Assembly (NCBI GenBank): GCA_000161775.1 | Contig: GG704596.1 | Coordinates: 2,492,208-2,556,207, forward strand | Direction: 5' to 3' | Source of the DNA: Ruegeria lacuscaerulensis ITI-1157 | Lineage (GTDB): Bacteria; Pseudomonadota; Alphaproteobacteria; Rhodobacterales; Rhodobacteraceae | Length of the DNA: 64,000 nt | In this document: piece by piece, positions 37,882 through 49,390 of the stretch | Position numbering within the stretch: the first letter of the stretch is position 1 | How the letters are laid out: the number at the start of each line of letters is the position of its first letter | Made by a program: the position numbers and the translations under genes | The notes under the pieces: model-generated | The model's input: only the letters and a program-made list of their open reading frames with translations | The model's database searches: none | Told to the model about the DNA's origin: nothing

Positions 37882-39063
37882 TTAGCTGCTCATGTCATAG
37901 GCCCGTTCGCCGTGGACCGACAGGTCGAGTCCGTTCGTCTCGGTCTCGGCGTCTACGCGAAGCGGGGTGACAAGCGCAACCACCTTGATCAGCACAAATG
38001 TGACAACTGACGTAAAGACACCCACGATCACCAGCCCGCCCAGCTGCGCGGTCCAGGCGCCCAGGCCGAAGACGGCGATCATGAGGGTGCCGAAAATGCC
38101 TCCCACGCCATGCACGGCGAACACGTCCAGCGTATCGTCGATGTTCAGCACGTTGCGGACCACGTTCACCGCCTCCTGGCACAGGATGCCGGCGACCGCG
38201 CCGATGATCAGCGCCTGAACCGGATCGACATAGCCCGAGGCCGGCGTGATCGAGGCCAGACCCGCGATGGTCCCGGTGACCAGACCGACCAGCGAGGCCT
38301 TGCCGTACTTGATCCGCTCCCACAGCGCCCAGCTGAGCGATGCGGTGGCGGCCGAGATATGCGTGACCGTCAGCGCCATGGCCGCGCCGCCATCCGCGGC
38401 CAGCTGCGAGCCGCCGTTGAAGCCGAACCAGCCGACCCACAGCATCGCGGCCCCGATCATGACGTATCCGGGGTTGTGCGGCGGGGTGGTGCGGTTCTTG
38501 CGCGGCCCCAGGACCCACGCGATGATCAGAGCGGCCAGACCGGCGGTTTCGTGCACCACGATGCCACCGGCAAAGTCGCGCACTCCGATTTCACCCAGAA
38601 TGCCGCCATCGGTCAGGATGCCGCCGCCCCAGATCCAATGCACCACCGGCGCATAGCACAGCAGCATCCAAAGGCCCGAGAAGACCAGCACGAAACCAAA
38701 GCCCACGCGTTCCACATAGGCGCCGACGATCAGGGCCGGGGTGATGATGGCAAAGGTCATCTGGAAGGCAAAGAACAGCACCTCGGGCAGGGTGCCTGAC
38801 AGGCTGTCGGCATCGACGCCGTTCAGAAACGCCTTGCCCAGCCCGCCCCACAGGCCCGAACCGCCGTCGCCGAAGGCGATCGAATACCCCGCGACCAGCC
38901 ACAGGACGCTCATCAAGCAGGCGATCGCGAAACAGTGCATGAAAACGCTCAGCACGTTGCGGGCGCGCACCAGCCCGCCATAAAACAGGGCGAGGCCCGG
39001 CAAGGTCATGAACAGGACCAGCGCCGTCGCGACGATGATCCAGGCGGTATCGGCTCCGTTCAT
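37882..39063 (-). CDS. amt: Ammonium transporter
   Basis: Amt/Rh family channel for ammonium, 393 residues with about 11 membrane segments. [18 protein letters not shown], and the [17 protein letters not shown] and [12 protein letters not shown] segments are typical. Start at 39063 has GAGGAGAA upstream. No PII gene (glnK/glnB) is next to it, which is unusual. A strong terminator follows. Confidence 0.94.
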   Translation of the reverse strand: MNGADTAWIIVATALVLFMTLPGLALFYGGLVRARNVLSVFMHCFAIACLMSVLWLVAGYSIAFGDGGSGLWGGLGKAFLNGVDADSLSGTLPEVLFFAFQMTFAIITPALIVGAYVERVGFGFVLVFSGLWMLLCYAPVVHWIWGGGILTDGGILGEIGVRDFAGGIVVHETAGLAALIIAWVLGPRKNRTTPPHNPGYVMIGAAMLWVGWFGFNGGSQLAADGGAAMALTVTHISAATASLSWALWERIKYGKASLVGLVTGTIAGLASITPASGYVDPVQALIIGAVAGILCQEAVNVVRNVLNIDDTLDVFAVHGVGGIFGTLMIAVFGLGAWTAQLGGLVIVGVFTSVVTFVLIKVVALVTPLRVDAETETNGLDLSVHGERAYDMSS

Positions 39064-39243
39064 TGGGCCGTTCTCCTCTTTCCTGATGCTGCGCCAAGGG
39101 GCGCGGTGTGAGTGACGTGCCGTGGGTTCAACCGAACGGCGGCCGAGGAAAAAAGAGGCAGGGTGTGAAAAAGGTGCCTGTTTTGGCGTCCTTTCTCCAA
39201 GTGGTGACAAAAAGCGCGCCGTATCCGGGCAAGTGCCAAAAAA

Positions 39244-39720
39244 TTAGGCGAGTTCGGAAAGCCCGTTTTCCAGCAGTTTCAGCGCATGATCCCGTGCCGC
39301 GCGTCGGACATTGGCGCGGCCTGCGGCGCCGAACTCGACGGTTTCGGTCAGGGTGGGGCGGCCTGTGACGGCGAGGCCGAAACAGACCCGGCCCTCGGGT
39401 TTGAACTCGGACCCGCCGGGCCCCGCGATGCCGGTGATCGAGACCGCAAGCTGCGCCTGAGAATGCGCCAGCGCACCCTCGGCCATCTCGCGGGCGACCT
39501 CTTCAGAGACGGCACCATGGGCCGCCAGGGTCTCGGCACGCACGCCCAGCATGTCCTGCTTGGCGGCGTTGGAATAGGTGACGAAGCCTCGGTCAACCAC
39601 GGCGGAACTGCCGGGAATGTCGGTCATCGCTGCGGCAACCATGCCGCCCGTGCAGCTTTCGGCGGTGGCGATCATGACGTTCAGCGCCTTGGCGCGGTCG
39701 AGCAGTTCGGCGACGGTCAT
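39244..39720 (-). CDS. pncC: Nicotinamide-nucleotide amidase (CinA C-terminal domain)
   Basis: NMN deamidase of the pyridine nucleotide salvage pathway, 158 residues, matching the C-terminal domain of CinA: ATAESCTGGMVAAAMTDIPGSS and the SITGIAGPGG motif. The N-terminal MoCF domain of full CinA is absent, which is common in proteobacteria. Overlaps pgpA by four bases. Confidence 0.92.
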   Translation of the reverse strand: MTVAELLDRAKALNVMIATAESCTGGMVAAAMTDIPGSSAVVDRGFVTYSNAAKQDMLGVRAETLAAHGAVSEEVAREMAEGALAHSQAQLAVSITGIAGPGGSEFKPEGRVCFGLAVTGRPTLTETVEFGAAGRANVRRAARDHALKLLENGLSELA

Positions 39721-40214
39721 AGGCCCAGTACTCCGTGTGCGATCCCGGCCAGGATCAGAACGCCCACGGCCGCGAACACGCCCGCGATCACGTCATCTAG
39801 CATCACGCCCAAGGGGTCGCCGCGCCGGTCGGCCCAGCCGATGGGGCCGGGTTTGGTGATGTCGAACAGGCGGAACAGCAAAAACGCGGCGACCCAGCCC
39901 GGCCACAGGGCGGTGACCGCGATGTCATGCGCCCAGGCCGGATAGGACACGGCCCAGATGGCGATGAACTGGCCCGCGACCTCGTCGATGACGATCTCCG
40001 AAGGGTCGTGATCGTCCTGCCCGGCGGTCATGACGCCCGTGGCCCAGGTGCCGGCCGCAAAGACGGCGACGGTTGCGACGACCAGCAGCGGGAAGCCGCC
40101 CAGCAGGTGCAGCGCCAAGGCCAAAGGCAGGGCGGCCAGCGAGCCCCAGGTGCCGGGGGCAGGGCGTAGATATCCGACCCCGCCGACGGTTCCGATCAGG
40201 CGCGCCAGGGTCAT
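39717..40214 (-). CDS. pgpA: Phosphatidylglycerophosphatase A
   Basis: Membrane enzyme producing phosphatidylglycerol, 165 residues. [25 protein letters not shown] and [18 protein letters not shown] are PgpA hallmarks, with three or four hydrophobic segments. Start at 40214 overlaps the ispDF stop; stop overlaps the pncC start. Confidence 0.93.
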   Translation of the reverse strand: MTLARLIGTVGGVGYLRPAPGTWGSLAALPLALALHLLGGFPLLVVATVAVFAAGTWATGVMTAGQDDHDPSEIVIDEVAGQFIAIWAVSYPAWAHDIAVTALWPGWVAAFLLFRLFDITKPGPIGWADRRGDPLGVMLDDVIAGVFAAVGVLILAGIAHGVLGL

Positions 40215-41341
40215 GGCTTCACCAGACAGGCGGTTGCCAGGGCCGCGATGCCTTCCTTGCGGCCGGTAAAGCCCAGACGCTCGGACGTGGTGGCCTTGAT
40301 CGAGACGCGATCCGCCTCCAGCCCCATGATTTCGCTCATTTTCTGCCGCATCGCCGCTGCGTGCGGGCCGATCTTGGGGTATTCGCAGGCCAGCGTGCAG
40401 TCGATGTTCGAGATGCGAAAGCCCATGCGCGTGGCCAGATCCACCGCATGGCGCAGAAAGATCTCGCTGGCGGCGCCTTTCCACTGCGGGTCGGACGGGG
40501 GGAAGTGCTGGCCGATATCGCCCTGCGCCAGCGCGCCATAGATCGCGTCGGTGACGGCGTGCATGCCCACATCCGCATCGGAATGGCCCTGAAGCCCCCG
40601 ATCATGCGGGATCTCGACGCCGCACAGGATCACGTGATCGCCCGGCCCGAACCGGTGCACGTCATATCCGTTGCCCAGCCTTACATCCATGTCTGACCTC
40701 AATATGCGTTCGGCCCGGGCAAAATCCTCGGGCCGTGTGATTTTAAGATTGTCCGCGTCGCCCGGCACGATGGCCACGTCAAGTCCGGCGGCCCGGGCAA
40801 CCTCGACATCGTCGGCGGCCCCTCCGGGATGCGCCGCATGCGCGGCGACGATGGCGTCATAGCGGAACCCCTGCGGCGTCTGCGCGGCAAACAGGCCCGC
40901 GCGATCTCGGGTGCCTGTCACCTGGTCGTTCTCTCCGGTCCACAGCGCATCGGTGACGGGCAGCCCCGGCGCCGCGGCGGCGTGGGTGTCGAGGGCCGCC
41001 AGCACGTCACCAATGACCCGCGCGCTGACACAGGGCCGGGCCACGTCATGGATCAGAACCTTGCTGACGCCGCGATCGGCCAGCGCTTGCAAGCCGTTGC
41101 GCACGGATTCGGCCCGGTCGGTGCCGCCGGGCGCAAGAATCAGGCCGCTGTCGGCAAATTCCGTCCAGGCCTCGGGGTCATCGGGGGACAGGACCAGCAC
41201 GACCAGCGGCACCTGCGCCCTGATCCGCTCGATCGTCCAGTCGGCCACACGCCGCCCGGCCAAGGGGCGCCACTGCTTGGGCTGGCCCCCTCCGGCGCGC
41301 AGGCCGCGCCCGGCGGCGACGATGATGGCGGCGGTTGTCAT
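40211..41341 (-). CDS. ispDF: Bifunctional IspD/IspF isoprenoid enzyme
   Basis: Fusion of MEP cytidylyltransferase (IspD, residues ~1-220; [21 protein letters not shown] nucleotide site shown from residue 4) and MEcPP synthase (IspF, ~221-376; metal DVH in GYDVHRFG and the GHSDADVG motif). Two steps of the MEP isoprenoid route in one 376-residue protein. The fusion is typical of alphaproteobacteria. Divergent from dusB. Confidence 0.95.
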   Translation of the reverse strand: MTTAAIIVAAGRGLRAGGGQPKQWRPLAGRRVADWTIERIRAQVPLVVLVLSPDDPEAWTEFADSGLILAPGGTDRAESVRNGLQALADRGVSKVLIHDVARPCVSARVIGDVLAALDTHAAAAPGLPVTDALWTGENDQVTGTRDRAGLFAAQTPQGFRYDAIVAAHAAHPGGAADDVEVARAAGLDVAIVPGDADNLKITRPEDFARAERILRSDMDVRLGNGYDVHRFGPGDHVILCGVEIPHDRGLQGHSDADVGMHAVTDAIYGALAQGDIGQHFPPSDPQWKGAASEIFLRHAVDLATRMGFRISNIDCTLACEYPKIGPHAAAMRQKMSEIMGLEADRVSIKATTSERLGFTGRKEGIAALATACLVKP

Positions 41342-41492
41342 GTTTGAATATCCGACCTTCGTTGGCTTCCGTGTTTAGGCGGCGGTGAAAGCAGAGGCAA
41401 TCACTCGCGGCAAGCTGATTAAATATTAGGCATGTGATGATTTTGCGGGCTTGCAGGCCGTGGTTTTGTTGTTCATACGCGCCGGATTCGAT

Positions 41493-42505
<1,013 letters not shown>

Positions 42506-42509
<4 letters not shown>

Positions 42510-43585
42510 TTTCGGATCAGGTCATCTGGGCATCGTTGCCGGTTCCCGCCTTCATCATCGACCCCGAGGATCGCATCGCCGACGTCAATTCCTCGGGTGA
42601 GGGGTTCCTGAACGCCTCACGCAAATCGGTGGTCGGGCACCCGGTCTGGGACCAGATCGCCGTGGACGCGCCGTTGGAAGAGGCGTTCACGCGCGCCCGC
42701 GAACAGGGTACGCCACTTTTCGTGAATGACGTGGATGTGGGCTCGGGCAATCGTGCGCCGCTGCAATGCGCGCTGCAGATTGCGCCACTGCTGGGGCATC
42801 CGGGGTCGATGATCATGATCGTCTCGCCGCGCGAACTGGCCAGCCGCATGACCCGCGGCAACACGGTCAAATCGGCGGCGCAGTCGGCGATCGGCATGGC
42901 CGAGATGCTGGCCCATGAAATCAAGAACCCACTGGCCGGGATCACCGGCGCCGCGCAGTTGCTGAGCATGAATATCGGTCCGCAAGACCTTGAGTTGACA
43001 GATCTTATCGTGGCCGAAAGTCGCCGGATCGTGAAGCTGCTCGAGCAGGTCGAGCAGTTCGGAAACCTCTCGCGTCCCGAGTTCAAGCCCGTCAACATCC
43101 ACGATGTCCTGGACCGCGCGCGCCGCTCGGCGCTACTGGGCTTTGGCGCGGACATGACCATCATCGAGGAATACGACCCGTCGCTGCCTCTGGCCTATGG
43201 TGACCCGGATCAGCTGTTGCAGGTGGTTCTGAACCTGCTCAAGAATGCCTCCGAGGCTGCCGGCCCCGAGGGCGGAACGATCCGCCTGCGCACTTATTTC
43301 GAACATTCCTTCCGTCTGCGGCGCAGTGATGGGTCGGGCCACTCTCTGCCGCTGCAGGTCGAGATCATCGACGATGGCCCCGGCCTGCCGGAAAATATCC
43401 GCAACGACATTTTCGACCCGTTCGTATCTGGCAAGGAAAATGGCACCGGCCTGGGCCTGGCGCTGGTCAGCAAGATCGTGTCGGACCACGACGGCTGGAT
43501 TACGGCCGAGTCGGTTCCGGGGCGGACGGTCTTCCGGTTATCGCTGCGCCGCGCGCCGCGCGAGGCAGGGCAGGACAAAGAATAA
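42506..43585 (+). CDS. ntrB: Nitrogen regulation histidine kinase NtrB
   Basis: Cytosolic sensor kinase/phosphatase, 359 residues: PAS domain ~5-100, phospho-acceptor H137 in [10 protein letters not shown] box around 242-250, G boxes DDGPGLP (289-295) and GTGLGL (313-318). It controls NtrC phosphorylation in response to PII. Start at 42506 overlaps dusB, ruling out the longer frame in the dusB coding region. Confidence 0.95.
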
Positions 43586-43601
43586 TCAAGGAGAACACCA
43601 G

Positions 43602-44969
43602 ATGGATGGCACGGTACTGGTTGCAGATGATGACAGAACGATCCGGACGGTTCTGACCCAGGCCCTGACGCGAGCGGGCTGCAAGGTGCATGCGACCTCG
43701 TCCCTGACGACGCTGATGCGTTGGGTCGGCGAGGGCAAGGGCGACGTGGTGATCTCGGACGTCGTCATGCCCGATGGCAACGGGCTGGAAATGCTGCCCA
43801 AGATCGCGCAGGACCGGCCGGGACTGCCGGTGATCGTGATCTCGGCCCAGAACACGATCATGACGGCGATCCAGGCGGCCGAGGCGGATGCCTATGACTA
43901 TCTGCCCAAGCCGTTCGACCTGCCGGACCTGATGAAGCGCACCGCCCGGGCGCTCGAGCGCAAGCAGCGCGCAAGGTCCGAGCCGGATACCCCAAGCGAA
44001 GAGCGCCCCGACGATCTGCCGCTGGTCGGCCGTACCCCGGCGATGCAGGCGCTGTACCGTCTGGTCGCGCGGGTGATGAATACGGATCTGTCGGTGCTGA
44101 TCTCGGGCGAGAGTGGCACCGGCAAGTCATTGATCGCGCGGGCCATTCACGATTTCTCGGACCGGCGCACGCTGCCGTTCGTGACGGCCTCGGCTGCGGA
44201 TCTGAGAGACCTCGAAGGCCCCGCGCGCGTCATGGCGCGGGTGCGCGGCGGAACCCTTCTGTTTGACGAGATCGGCGATCTGGACGACGAAATCCAGGCC
44301 CGCATCGTGCGGATGATGGACACACCCGGCGATCACGTTCCGCGCTTCATGGCCACCAGCCAGACCGACCTGACCGAGGCGATGGAGCGCGGCCAGATCC
44401 GGCAGGACCTGTATTACCGCCTGTGCGGGGCCACGATCCAGGTGCCCGCCCTGCGCGAGCGCGTCGACGACATCCCGCTGCTGGCCGAACATTTTCTGGC
44501 GCGGGACGAGCGCGAAACCGGTGTGAAACGCTGGCTGGGGCCCGAGGCGGTCGAACTGGTGCGCCGCTATTCCTGGCCGGGCAACGTGCGTCAGCTGGAA
44601 AACGCGATCCGACGGCTGAGCCTGACCAGCCGGTCCGACGAGATCACAAAGGCCGAGGTCGAGGCGGTTCTGGGCAGCCAGCCCGAGGCCGAGCCTCTGC
44701 TGGGCGGGGGCGAGCGCGAAAAGCTGTCGTCTTCGGTCGCGCGCCATCTGCGGCGGTATTTCGACCTGCACGGAAACATGCTGCCGCCGCCGGGCCTGTA
44801 CCAGCGCATCCTGCGCGAGGTCGAGGCGCCGCTGATCGAAATCGCGCTCGAGGCCACGGGCGGAAACCAGGCGAAATGCGCTGATCTTTTGGGGATCAAC
44901 CGGAATACGCTGCGCAAAAAAATTACCGATCTCGATATTCAGGTGACACGTCGCCGCAAACTGATGTAA
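43602..44969 (+). CDS. ntrC: Nitrogen response regulator NtrC lacking the GAFTGA loop
   Basis: Response regulator of 455 residues: receiver domain with phospho-acceptor D53 and K103, AAA domain with Walker A GESGTGKS (169-176) and Walker [10 protein letters not shown], Fis-type HTH ~420-445. Between the Walker motifs the usual ELFGHEKGAFTGA stretch is absent; the sequence goes [21 protein letters not shown]. This is the Rhodobacter-type NtrC, known in R. capsulatus to activate the major sigma factor rather than sigma-54. AAGGAG precedes the start. Confidence 0.95.
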   Translation: MDGTVLVADDDRTIRTVLTQALTRAGCKVHATSSLTTLMRWVGEGKGDVVISDVVMPDGNGLEMLPKIAQDRPGLPVIVISAQNTIMTAIQAAEADAYDYLPKPFDLPDLMKRTARALERKQRARSEPDTPSEERPDDLPLVGRTPAMQALYRLVARVMNTDLSVLISGESGTGKSLIARAIHDFSDRRTLPFVTASAADLRDLEGPARVMARVRGGTLLFDEIGDLDDEIQARIVRMMDTPGDHVPRFMATSQTDLTEAMERGQIRQDLYYRLCGATIQVPALRERVDDIPLLAEHFLARDERETGVKRWLGPEAVELVRRYSWPGNVRQLENAIRRLSLTSRSDEITKAEVEAVLGSQPEAEPLLGGGEREKLSSSVARHLRRYFDLHGNMLPPPGLYQRILREVEAPLIEIALEATGGNQAKCADLLGINRNTLRKKITDLDIQVTRRRKLM

Positions 44970-45067
44970 TATCGCCACACAACCGTGGCATCCGGGCAAG
45001 AGCCCGACAAAGACCACGACATATGGCGGTAAGTCGCGAGAGCGGCACATCAGGATGAGGGCAGACA

Positions 45068-47359
45068 GTGGCAACCCGGGCACAGAACCGGCCGATGATT
45101 ACCCTTGATCGGTGGCGCAAGTCCCGAAAGCTGCGCAATTTCGGTACCTTGGGGCTGGTTGTGCTGGGGCCTGCATTGGCGTTGGCTACCTATCTGGTCA
45201 TCGGTCCTTTCGATCTGGGTGCGACTGCCCCTTCGCTCCGCCTGATCCTGCTTGCCGATCTCGTGTACGTTCTGGTGGTCGCCGCCCTGGTGCTGAGCCA
45301 GCTGGGCCGTTTGATCGCAGCACGTCGGGCCAAATCGGCGGGGTCCCGCCTACACCTGAGGCTGATCGGAGCGTTTACGCTGCTTGCGTTGGTGCCCACC
45401 GTAACCGTGGCGATCTTTGCTGGTCTGACGGTGAATATCGGCCTTGAAGGCTGGTTCTCGGATCGGGTGCGGCAGGTTGTGGGGTCATCCTTGACTGCGG
45501 CCGAGGCATACGAGCAGGAGCACCGCCAGGGTCTGACACAGGATGCGCTGGTGCTGGCTCGGTTCCTCGACAACGCGCGTTCCCTGGATTTCTACATTTC
45601 GGATGCCGAGCTTCGCGAAGTTCTGGCGCAGGGGCAGGCCCAGATCCAACGTGGTTTGCGCGAAGCCTATGTGATTGACGGCAGCGGAGAAATCCGAGCC
45701 CGAGGTGATCGGTCGTACCTGTTCAACTACGAAGCACCGACGCCGCAGCAGATGGAAGAGGCGCGCGAAAACGGCTATCTGATCATCGCGGACTGGCCCA
45801 ACAACGAATTTCGCGCGCTTGTTCCCCTGCGGGCTTATCTTGATCGGTATCTGTATGTCAGCCGCAACGTGGATGGCCAGCTGCTGACGCTTCTGGACGA
45901 CACCAAGGAGACCGCGCAGTTTTACCAGCAACTCGAGAAAGAGCGCGGCCGGGTTCTGTTTGAATTCGGTCTTTTGTATTTGGGATTTGCGGTGATCCTG
46001 ATTTTGGCAGCGGTATCGCTGGGCATGTGGTTCGCCGAGCGGCTCTCACGCCCTGTTGGACGTCTGACCACCGCAGCGCAGCGGGTCGGGGCCGGTGACC
46101 TGGATGTTCAGGTGATCGAAGAATCCAGCGATGACGAGATTTCCATGCTGGGCCGATACTTCAACCAGATGACGCGCCAGCTGAAGGCCCAGCGTGACGC
46201 CTTGCTGGAAAACACCCGCCAGATCGAGAGCCGGCGGCGGCTGTTCGATTCGGTGCTCAGCTCGGTCACTTCGGGCGTGGTCGGCGTTGATCCCGATGGT
46301 CGGGTCACATTCGTGAACCGCTCGGCCGAGCGGCTGCTGGATTGGTCCGGAAAAGAGCAGCACCTTGCAATCGGCATCGTTGTTCCGGAGTTTCTGCCTT
46401 TGTTCGAAGCGTTGAGGACGGGCACGCAAGAGGCCGTTCAGGGCGAAGTCAAAGTGACCCGAAAGGGGCGGCTTGAGAATCTTCTGGTGCGCATGGCCAC
46501 GCGCCGGGGCGAGGACGGCGGCCTTGAAGGCTATGTGATCGCTTTTGACGACGTGACAGACCTGGTCAGCGCCCAGCGGATGGCGGCCTGGGGCGACGTC
46601 GCGCGGCGCATCGCGCACGAGATCAAGAACCCGCTGACCCCGATCCAGCTGAGCGCTGAACGCATCAAACGCAAGTTTGGCCGAAAGCTGGACGCGGAGG
46701 ACAGGGCCAGTCTTGAAGCGATGACAGATGTGATCGTGCGTCAGACGAATGACCTGCGCCGGATCGTCGATGAGTTTTCGAAGTTTGCACGGATGCCCGA
46801 GCCGGACCGTCAAGAGGAAGATCTTGTTGGCCTGGTGCGTGAGTCGGTCTTGCTGCAACAGGCCGGCCAGCCGGATGTCGAGATCACGGCCGAACTGCCC
46901 GATCGGCCCGTTTTGGCGGATGTCGATGCGACCATGTTGAGCCAGGCGTTGACAAACCTCATCAAGAACGCAGGTGAAGCCATTGAAATCCTGTGGAAAA
47001 GGGGGGCACCGGTCAATCTGTCTCCACAAATCCGGGTCGCGTTGGCCGAGACCGAAGATGGCACCGTGATTACCATCGCGGACAACGGGGTCGGGTTGCC
47101 CGAGGACCGCGCAAAACTGTTTGAACCGTACGTCACGACACGGGACGAGGGCACGGGACTGGGCCTGCCCATCGTCAAGAAGATTATTGAAGAACACGGC
47201 GGCACGCTGACCCTCGAAGATGCGCCCGTGTTTGACGGACAAGACCATTTTGGCGCAATGGCCGTGATCCGTTTGCCCGGGGCCAACAAGGCCTCACGCT
47301 CGGCGTCGAAAAACAGGCAATTCGAAACAACACACAGAAAGCAGGCCAATCATGACTGA
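45068..47359 (+). CDS. ntrY: Nitrogen-related sensor kinase NtrY
   Basis: Membrane histidine kinase of 763 residues. Three N-terminal hydrophobic segments (~27-47, 57-78, 97-122), a ~175-residue periplasmic part, another segment at ~299-322, HAMP ~322-375, PAS ~390-500, phospho-acceptor H517 in [13 protein letters not shown] and the ATPase domain to the end. Start is a GTG at 45068 behind GAGG; an ATG at 45095 is alternative. Overlaps ntrX by eight bases. Confidence 0.94.
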   Translation: MATRAQNRPMITLDRWRKSRKLRNFGTLGLVVLGPALALATYLVIGPFDLGATAPSLRLILLADLVYVLVVAALVLSQLGRLIAARRAKSAGSRLHLRLIGAFTLLALVPTVTVAIFAGLTVNIGLEGWFSDRVRQVVGSSLTAAEAYEQEHRQGLTQDALVLARFLDNARSLDFYISDAELREVLAQGQAQIQRGLREAYVIDGSGEIRARGDRSYLFNYEAPTPQQMEEARENGYLIIADWPNNEFRALVPLRAYLDRYLYVSRNVDGQLLTLLDDTKETAQFYQQLEKERGRVLFEFGLLYLGFAVILILAAVSLGMWFAERLSRPVGRLTTAAQRVGAGDLDVQVIEESSDDEISMLGRYFNQMTRQLKAQRDALLENTRQIESRRRLFDSVLSSVTSGVVGVDPDGRVTFVNRSAERLLDWSGKEQHLAIGIVVPEFLPLFEALRTGTQEAVQGEVKVTRKGRLENLLVRMATRRGEDGGLEGYVIAFDDVTDLVSAQRMAAWGDVARRIAHEIKNPLTPIQLSAERIKRKFGRKLDAEDRASLEAMTDVIVRQTNDLRRIVDEFSKFARMPEPDRQEEDLVGLVRESVLLQQAGQPDVEITAELPDRPVLADVDATMLSQALTNLIKNAGEAIEILWKRGAPVNLSPQIRVALAETEDGTVITIADNGVGLPEDRAKLFEPYVTTRDEGTGLGLPIVKKIIEEHGGTLTLEDAPVFDGQDHFGAMAVIRLPGANKASRSASKNRQFETTHRKQANHD

Positions 47360-48761
47360 CATTCTGATCGTAGATGATGAACGCGACATTCGCGAATTGG
47401 TGTCCGACATTCTTGAGGACGAAGGATTTTCCACCCGGTTGGCGGCCAACTCGGACGAGTGCATGGCCGCGATCAATGCCGAGCCGCCCGGGTTGCTGAT
47501 CCTCGACATCTGGCTCAAGGACAGCCGGATGGACGGTATCGACATTCTCAAGGCCGTGAAGCGCGACAATCCGGATGTGCCGGTGGTCATCATTTCCGGC
47601 CATGGCAATATCGAAATCGCCGTCGCTGCCATCAAGCAGGGGGCGTATGACTTCATCGAAAAACCCTTCAACATTGACCAGTTGATGGTTGTCATTCGGC
47701 GCGCCATGGAAACCTCGCGCCTGAGGCGCGAAAACGCCGCGCTCAAGCGCAAGGAAGTCAGCAGTGCCGACATGATCGGAAAATCGGCCGCGTTCAGGGC
47801 AATGTTGAGCCAGCTGGACAAGGTCACGAAGTCGAACGGGCGGGTTATGCTGCGTGGACCGAACGGATCAGGCAAGGAGATCGCGGCCCGCTATATCCAT
47901 GCTCACTCCAACCGCGCCAATGCTCCTTTCGTGACGGTGAATTGCGCCGGCATCGAGCCGGAGCGGGTCGAAGAAGTTCTGTTCGGTCGGGAAACGCCGG
48001 AACGTGGCATTGAACCCGGGCTTCTCGAGCAGGCCCATGGCGGGGTGGTCTATTTTGACGAGGTCGCCGACATGCCGCTGGGCACCCAGTCAAAGATTTT
48101 GCGGGTTCTGGTGGACCAGCAGTTTCAACGGGTCGGCGGCTCGGACAACGTGCGTGTGGATCTGCGGGTCATCTCTTCGACCAATCGAGACCTCGAGGCC
48201 GAGATTGCCGCGGATCGGTTCCGCGAAGAATTGTATCACCGGTTGAACGTGGTACCGATCGCTGTTCCGTCTTTGGAGGATCGGCGCGAAGACATTCCGG
48301 TTCTGGCGCGCCACTTCATCAAGATGTGCAACGAGACACAGGGCTTGCCCATCCGTGAATTGTCCGAAGAAGCGGTCGCTCTGCTGCAGACCATGAGTTG
48401 GCCCGGAAACGTTCGGCAGCTCAAGAACCTCGTGGAAAGGGTGCTGATCCTTGGGGATGGCGATGGTCCGATCGAGGCGCGCGAACTTCCCAATGACGAA
48501 GACAAGTCCGAGGAAACAGGCCGCGTGGTGCTGTCGGGAGCGTTGGCCACTTTGCCGCTGCGCGAAGCCCGCGAGGCCTTTGAACGCGAATATCTTCTGA
48601 CGCAAATCAACCGGTTCGGCGGCAATATCAGTCGCACGGCAAGTTTTGTCGGCATGGAACGCAGCGCTTTGCACCGCAAGCTCAAGTCGTTGGGCGTGGT
48701 CACGTCGAACAAATCCGGCGCGCGGGTCGCCAAGTTGGACGAAGCAGAACCAGCCGAGTAG
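47352..48761 (+). CDS. ntrX: Nitrogen-related response regulator NtrX
   Basis: Response regulator of 469 residues with receiver D52 and K104, AAA domain with Walker A GPNGSGKE (169-176), and a C-terminal Fis-like HTH (~425-447). The GAFTGA loop is replaced by LFGRETPERGIEPG (210-223), so direct sigma-54 remodelling is unlikely. Partner of NtrY; NtrYX has been linked to redox, nitrogen and envelope control in alphaproteobacteria. Its start is inside the ntrY end. Confidence 0.94.
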   Translation: MTDILIVDDERDIRELVSDILEDEGFSTRLAANSDECMAAINAEPPGLLILDIWLKDSRMDGIDILKAVKRDNPDVPVVIISGHGNIEIAVAAIKQGAYDFIEKPFNIDQLMVVIRRAMETSRLRRENAALKRKEVSSADMIGKSAAFRAMLSQLDKVTKSNGRVMLRGPNGSGKEIAARYIHAHSNRANAPFVTVNCAGIEPERVEEVLFGRETPERGIEPGLLEQAHGGVVYFDEVADMPLGTQSKILRVLVDQQFQRVGGSDNVRVDLRVISSTNRDLEAEIAADRFREELYHRLNVVPIAVPSLEDRREDIPVLARHFIKMCNETQGLPIRELSEEAVALLQTMSWPGNVRQLKNLVERVLILGDGDGPIEARELPNDEDKSEETGRVVLSGALATLPLREAREAFEREYLLTQINRFGGNISRTASFVGMERSALHRKLKSLGVVTSNKSGARVAKLDEAEPAE

Positions 48762-48780
48762 CCGGTCGCGGAGAACGGCA

Positions 48781-48805
48781 CGCGGCGTTTCGATTCTGCG
48801 CCGCG
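48781..48805 (+). terminator. Weak hairpin after ntrX
   Basis: CGCGGCG / CGCCGCG 7-bp stem with an 11-base loop, 20 bases after the ntrX stop and before the convergent lipoprotein gene. No T tract, so termination is uncertain. Confidence 0.35.
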
Positions 48806-48814
48806 GAGGCCGTT

Positions 48815-49294
48815 TCAGCCGGGCAGGCCCGGTGTGATGATCTGGAACGATCCATCATCGAATTTCACGAAACAGGAGTTGCTGCCCAGTGGTGGCAGTC
48901 TGGTCGTTCGCCTTGCCGGAACACTTCTTTTCTGGGCCTGCTTGCAGGGCGGCAGGCTGACCGGGCGATATCCTTTCCGCGCCATGCACTGAGCCTCGAC
49001 CCGGTTTCGCAGGCCTTCATTGACGTCCACGGTATAGACCCGCCCAGGTTCCCACCATCCTCCGGTCCGGTAACAGTGACCACGCCCGTCGCAATATGTG
49101 CGGCCCGGCCAGTAGACCGGCGGGCCTTGGCGCAGTTGGTTGGCCACGGGTGCGTCCTTCAGCGCCTGTACTTGGCATTGGGTAGTTTCCTGCTGCATCC
49201 GCGCCACGGTATCGCCCTCGCGGTAGTACAATGACAGCGGACCGCAGGCGGACGCCAAAAGCAGCAGAAGGAGCGGGCCAATCAAGGTTTTCAT
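48815..49294 (-). CDS. Putative lipoprotein
   Basis: A 159-residue protein with a lipoprotein signal (LLLLLLASAC, lipidated C17). The mature part has repeated cysteines (CQVQ, YCDGRGHCYRTGGWW, QCMARKGY), suggesting disulfides in the periplasm. Family not recognised. Convergent with ntrX and divergent from trkA. Confidence 0.72.
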   Translation of the reverse strand: MKTLIGPLLLLLLASACGPLSLYYREGDTVARMQQETTQCQVQALKDAPVANQLRQGPPVYWPGRTYCDGRGHCYRTGGWWEPGRVYTVDVNEGLRNRVEAQCMARKGYRPVSLPPCKQAQKRSVPARRTTRLPPLGSNSCFVKFDDGSFQIITPGLPG

Positions 49295-49390
49295 GCGCTT
49301 ATCTTGCCCCAGCCACAGGCCCGTGACAATTCAATTGACCCGTTGTAGGGCATCTGTCATTCAAAACGCTCAGGCAGAAAGGCCAGAGGC

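Noticed and set aside
39221..39240. TGGCAC on the minus strand upstream of amt as a possible sigma-54 promoter
   Set aside because: The -12 element is missing: after five bases comes CGGAT rather than TTGC. It also lies just after the pncC stop, about 170 bases from amt.
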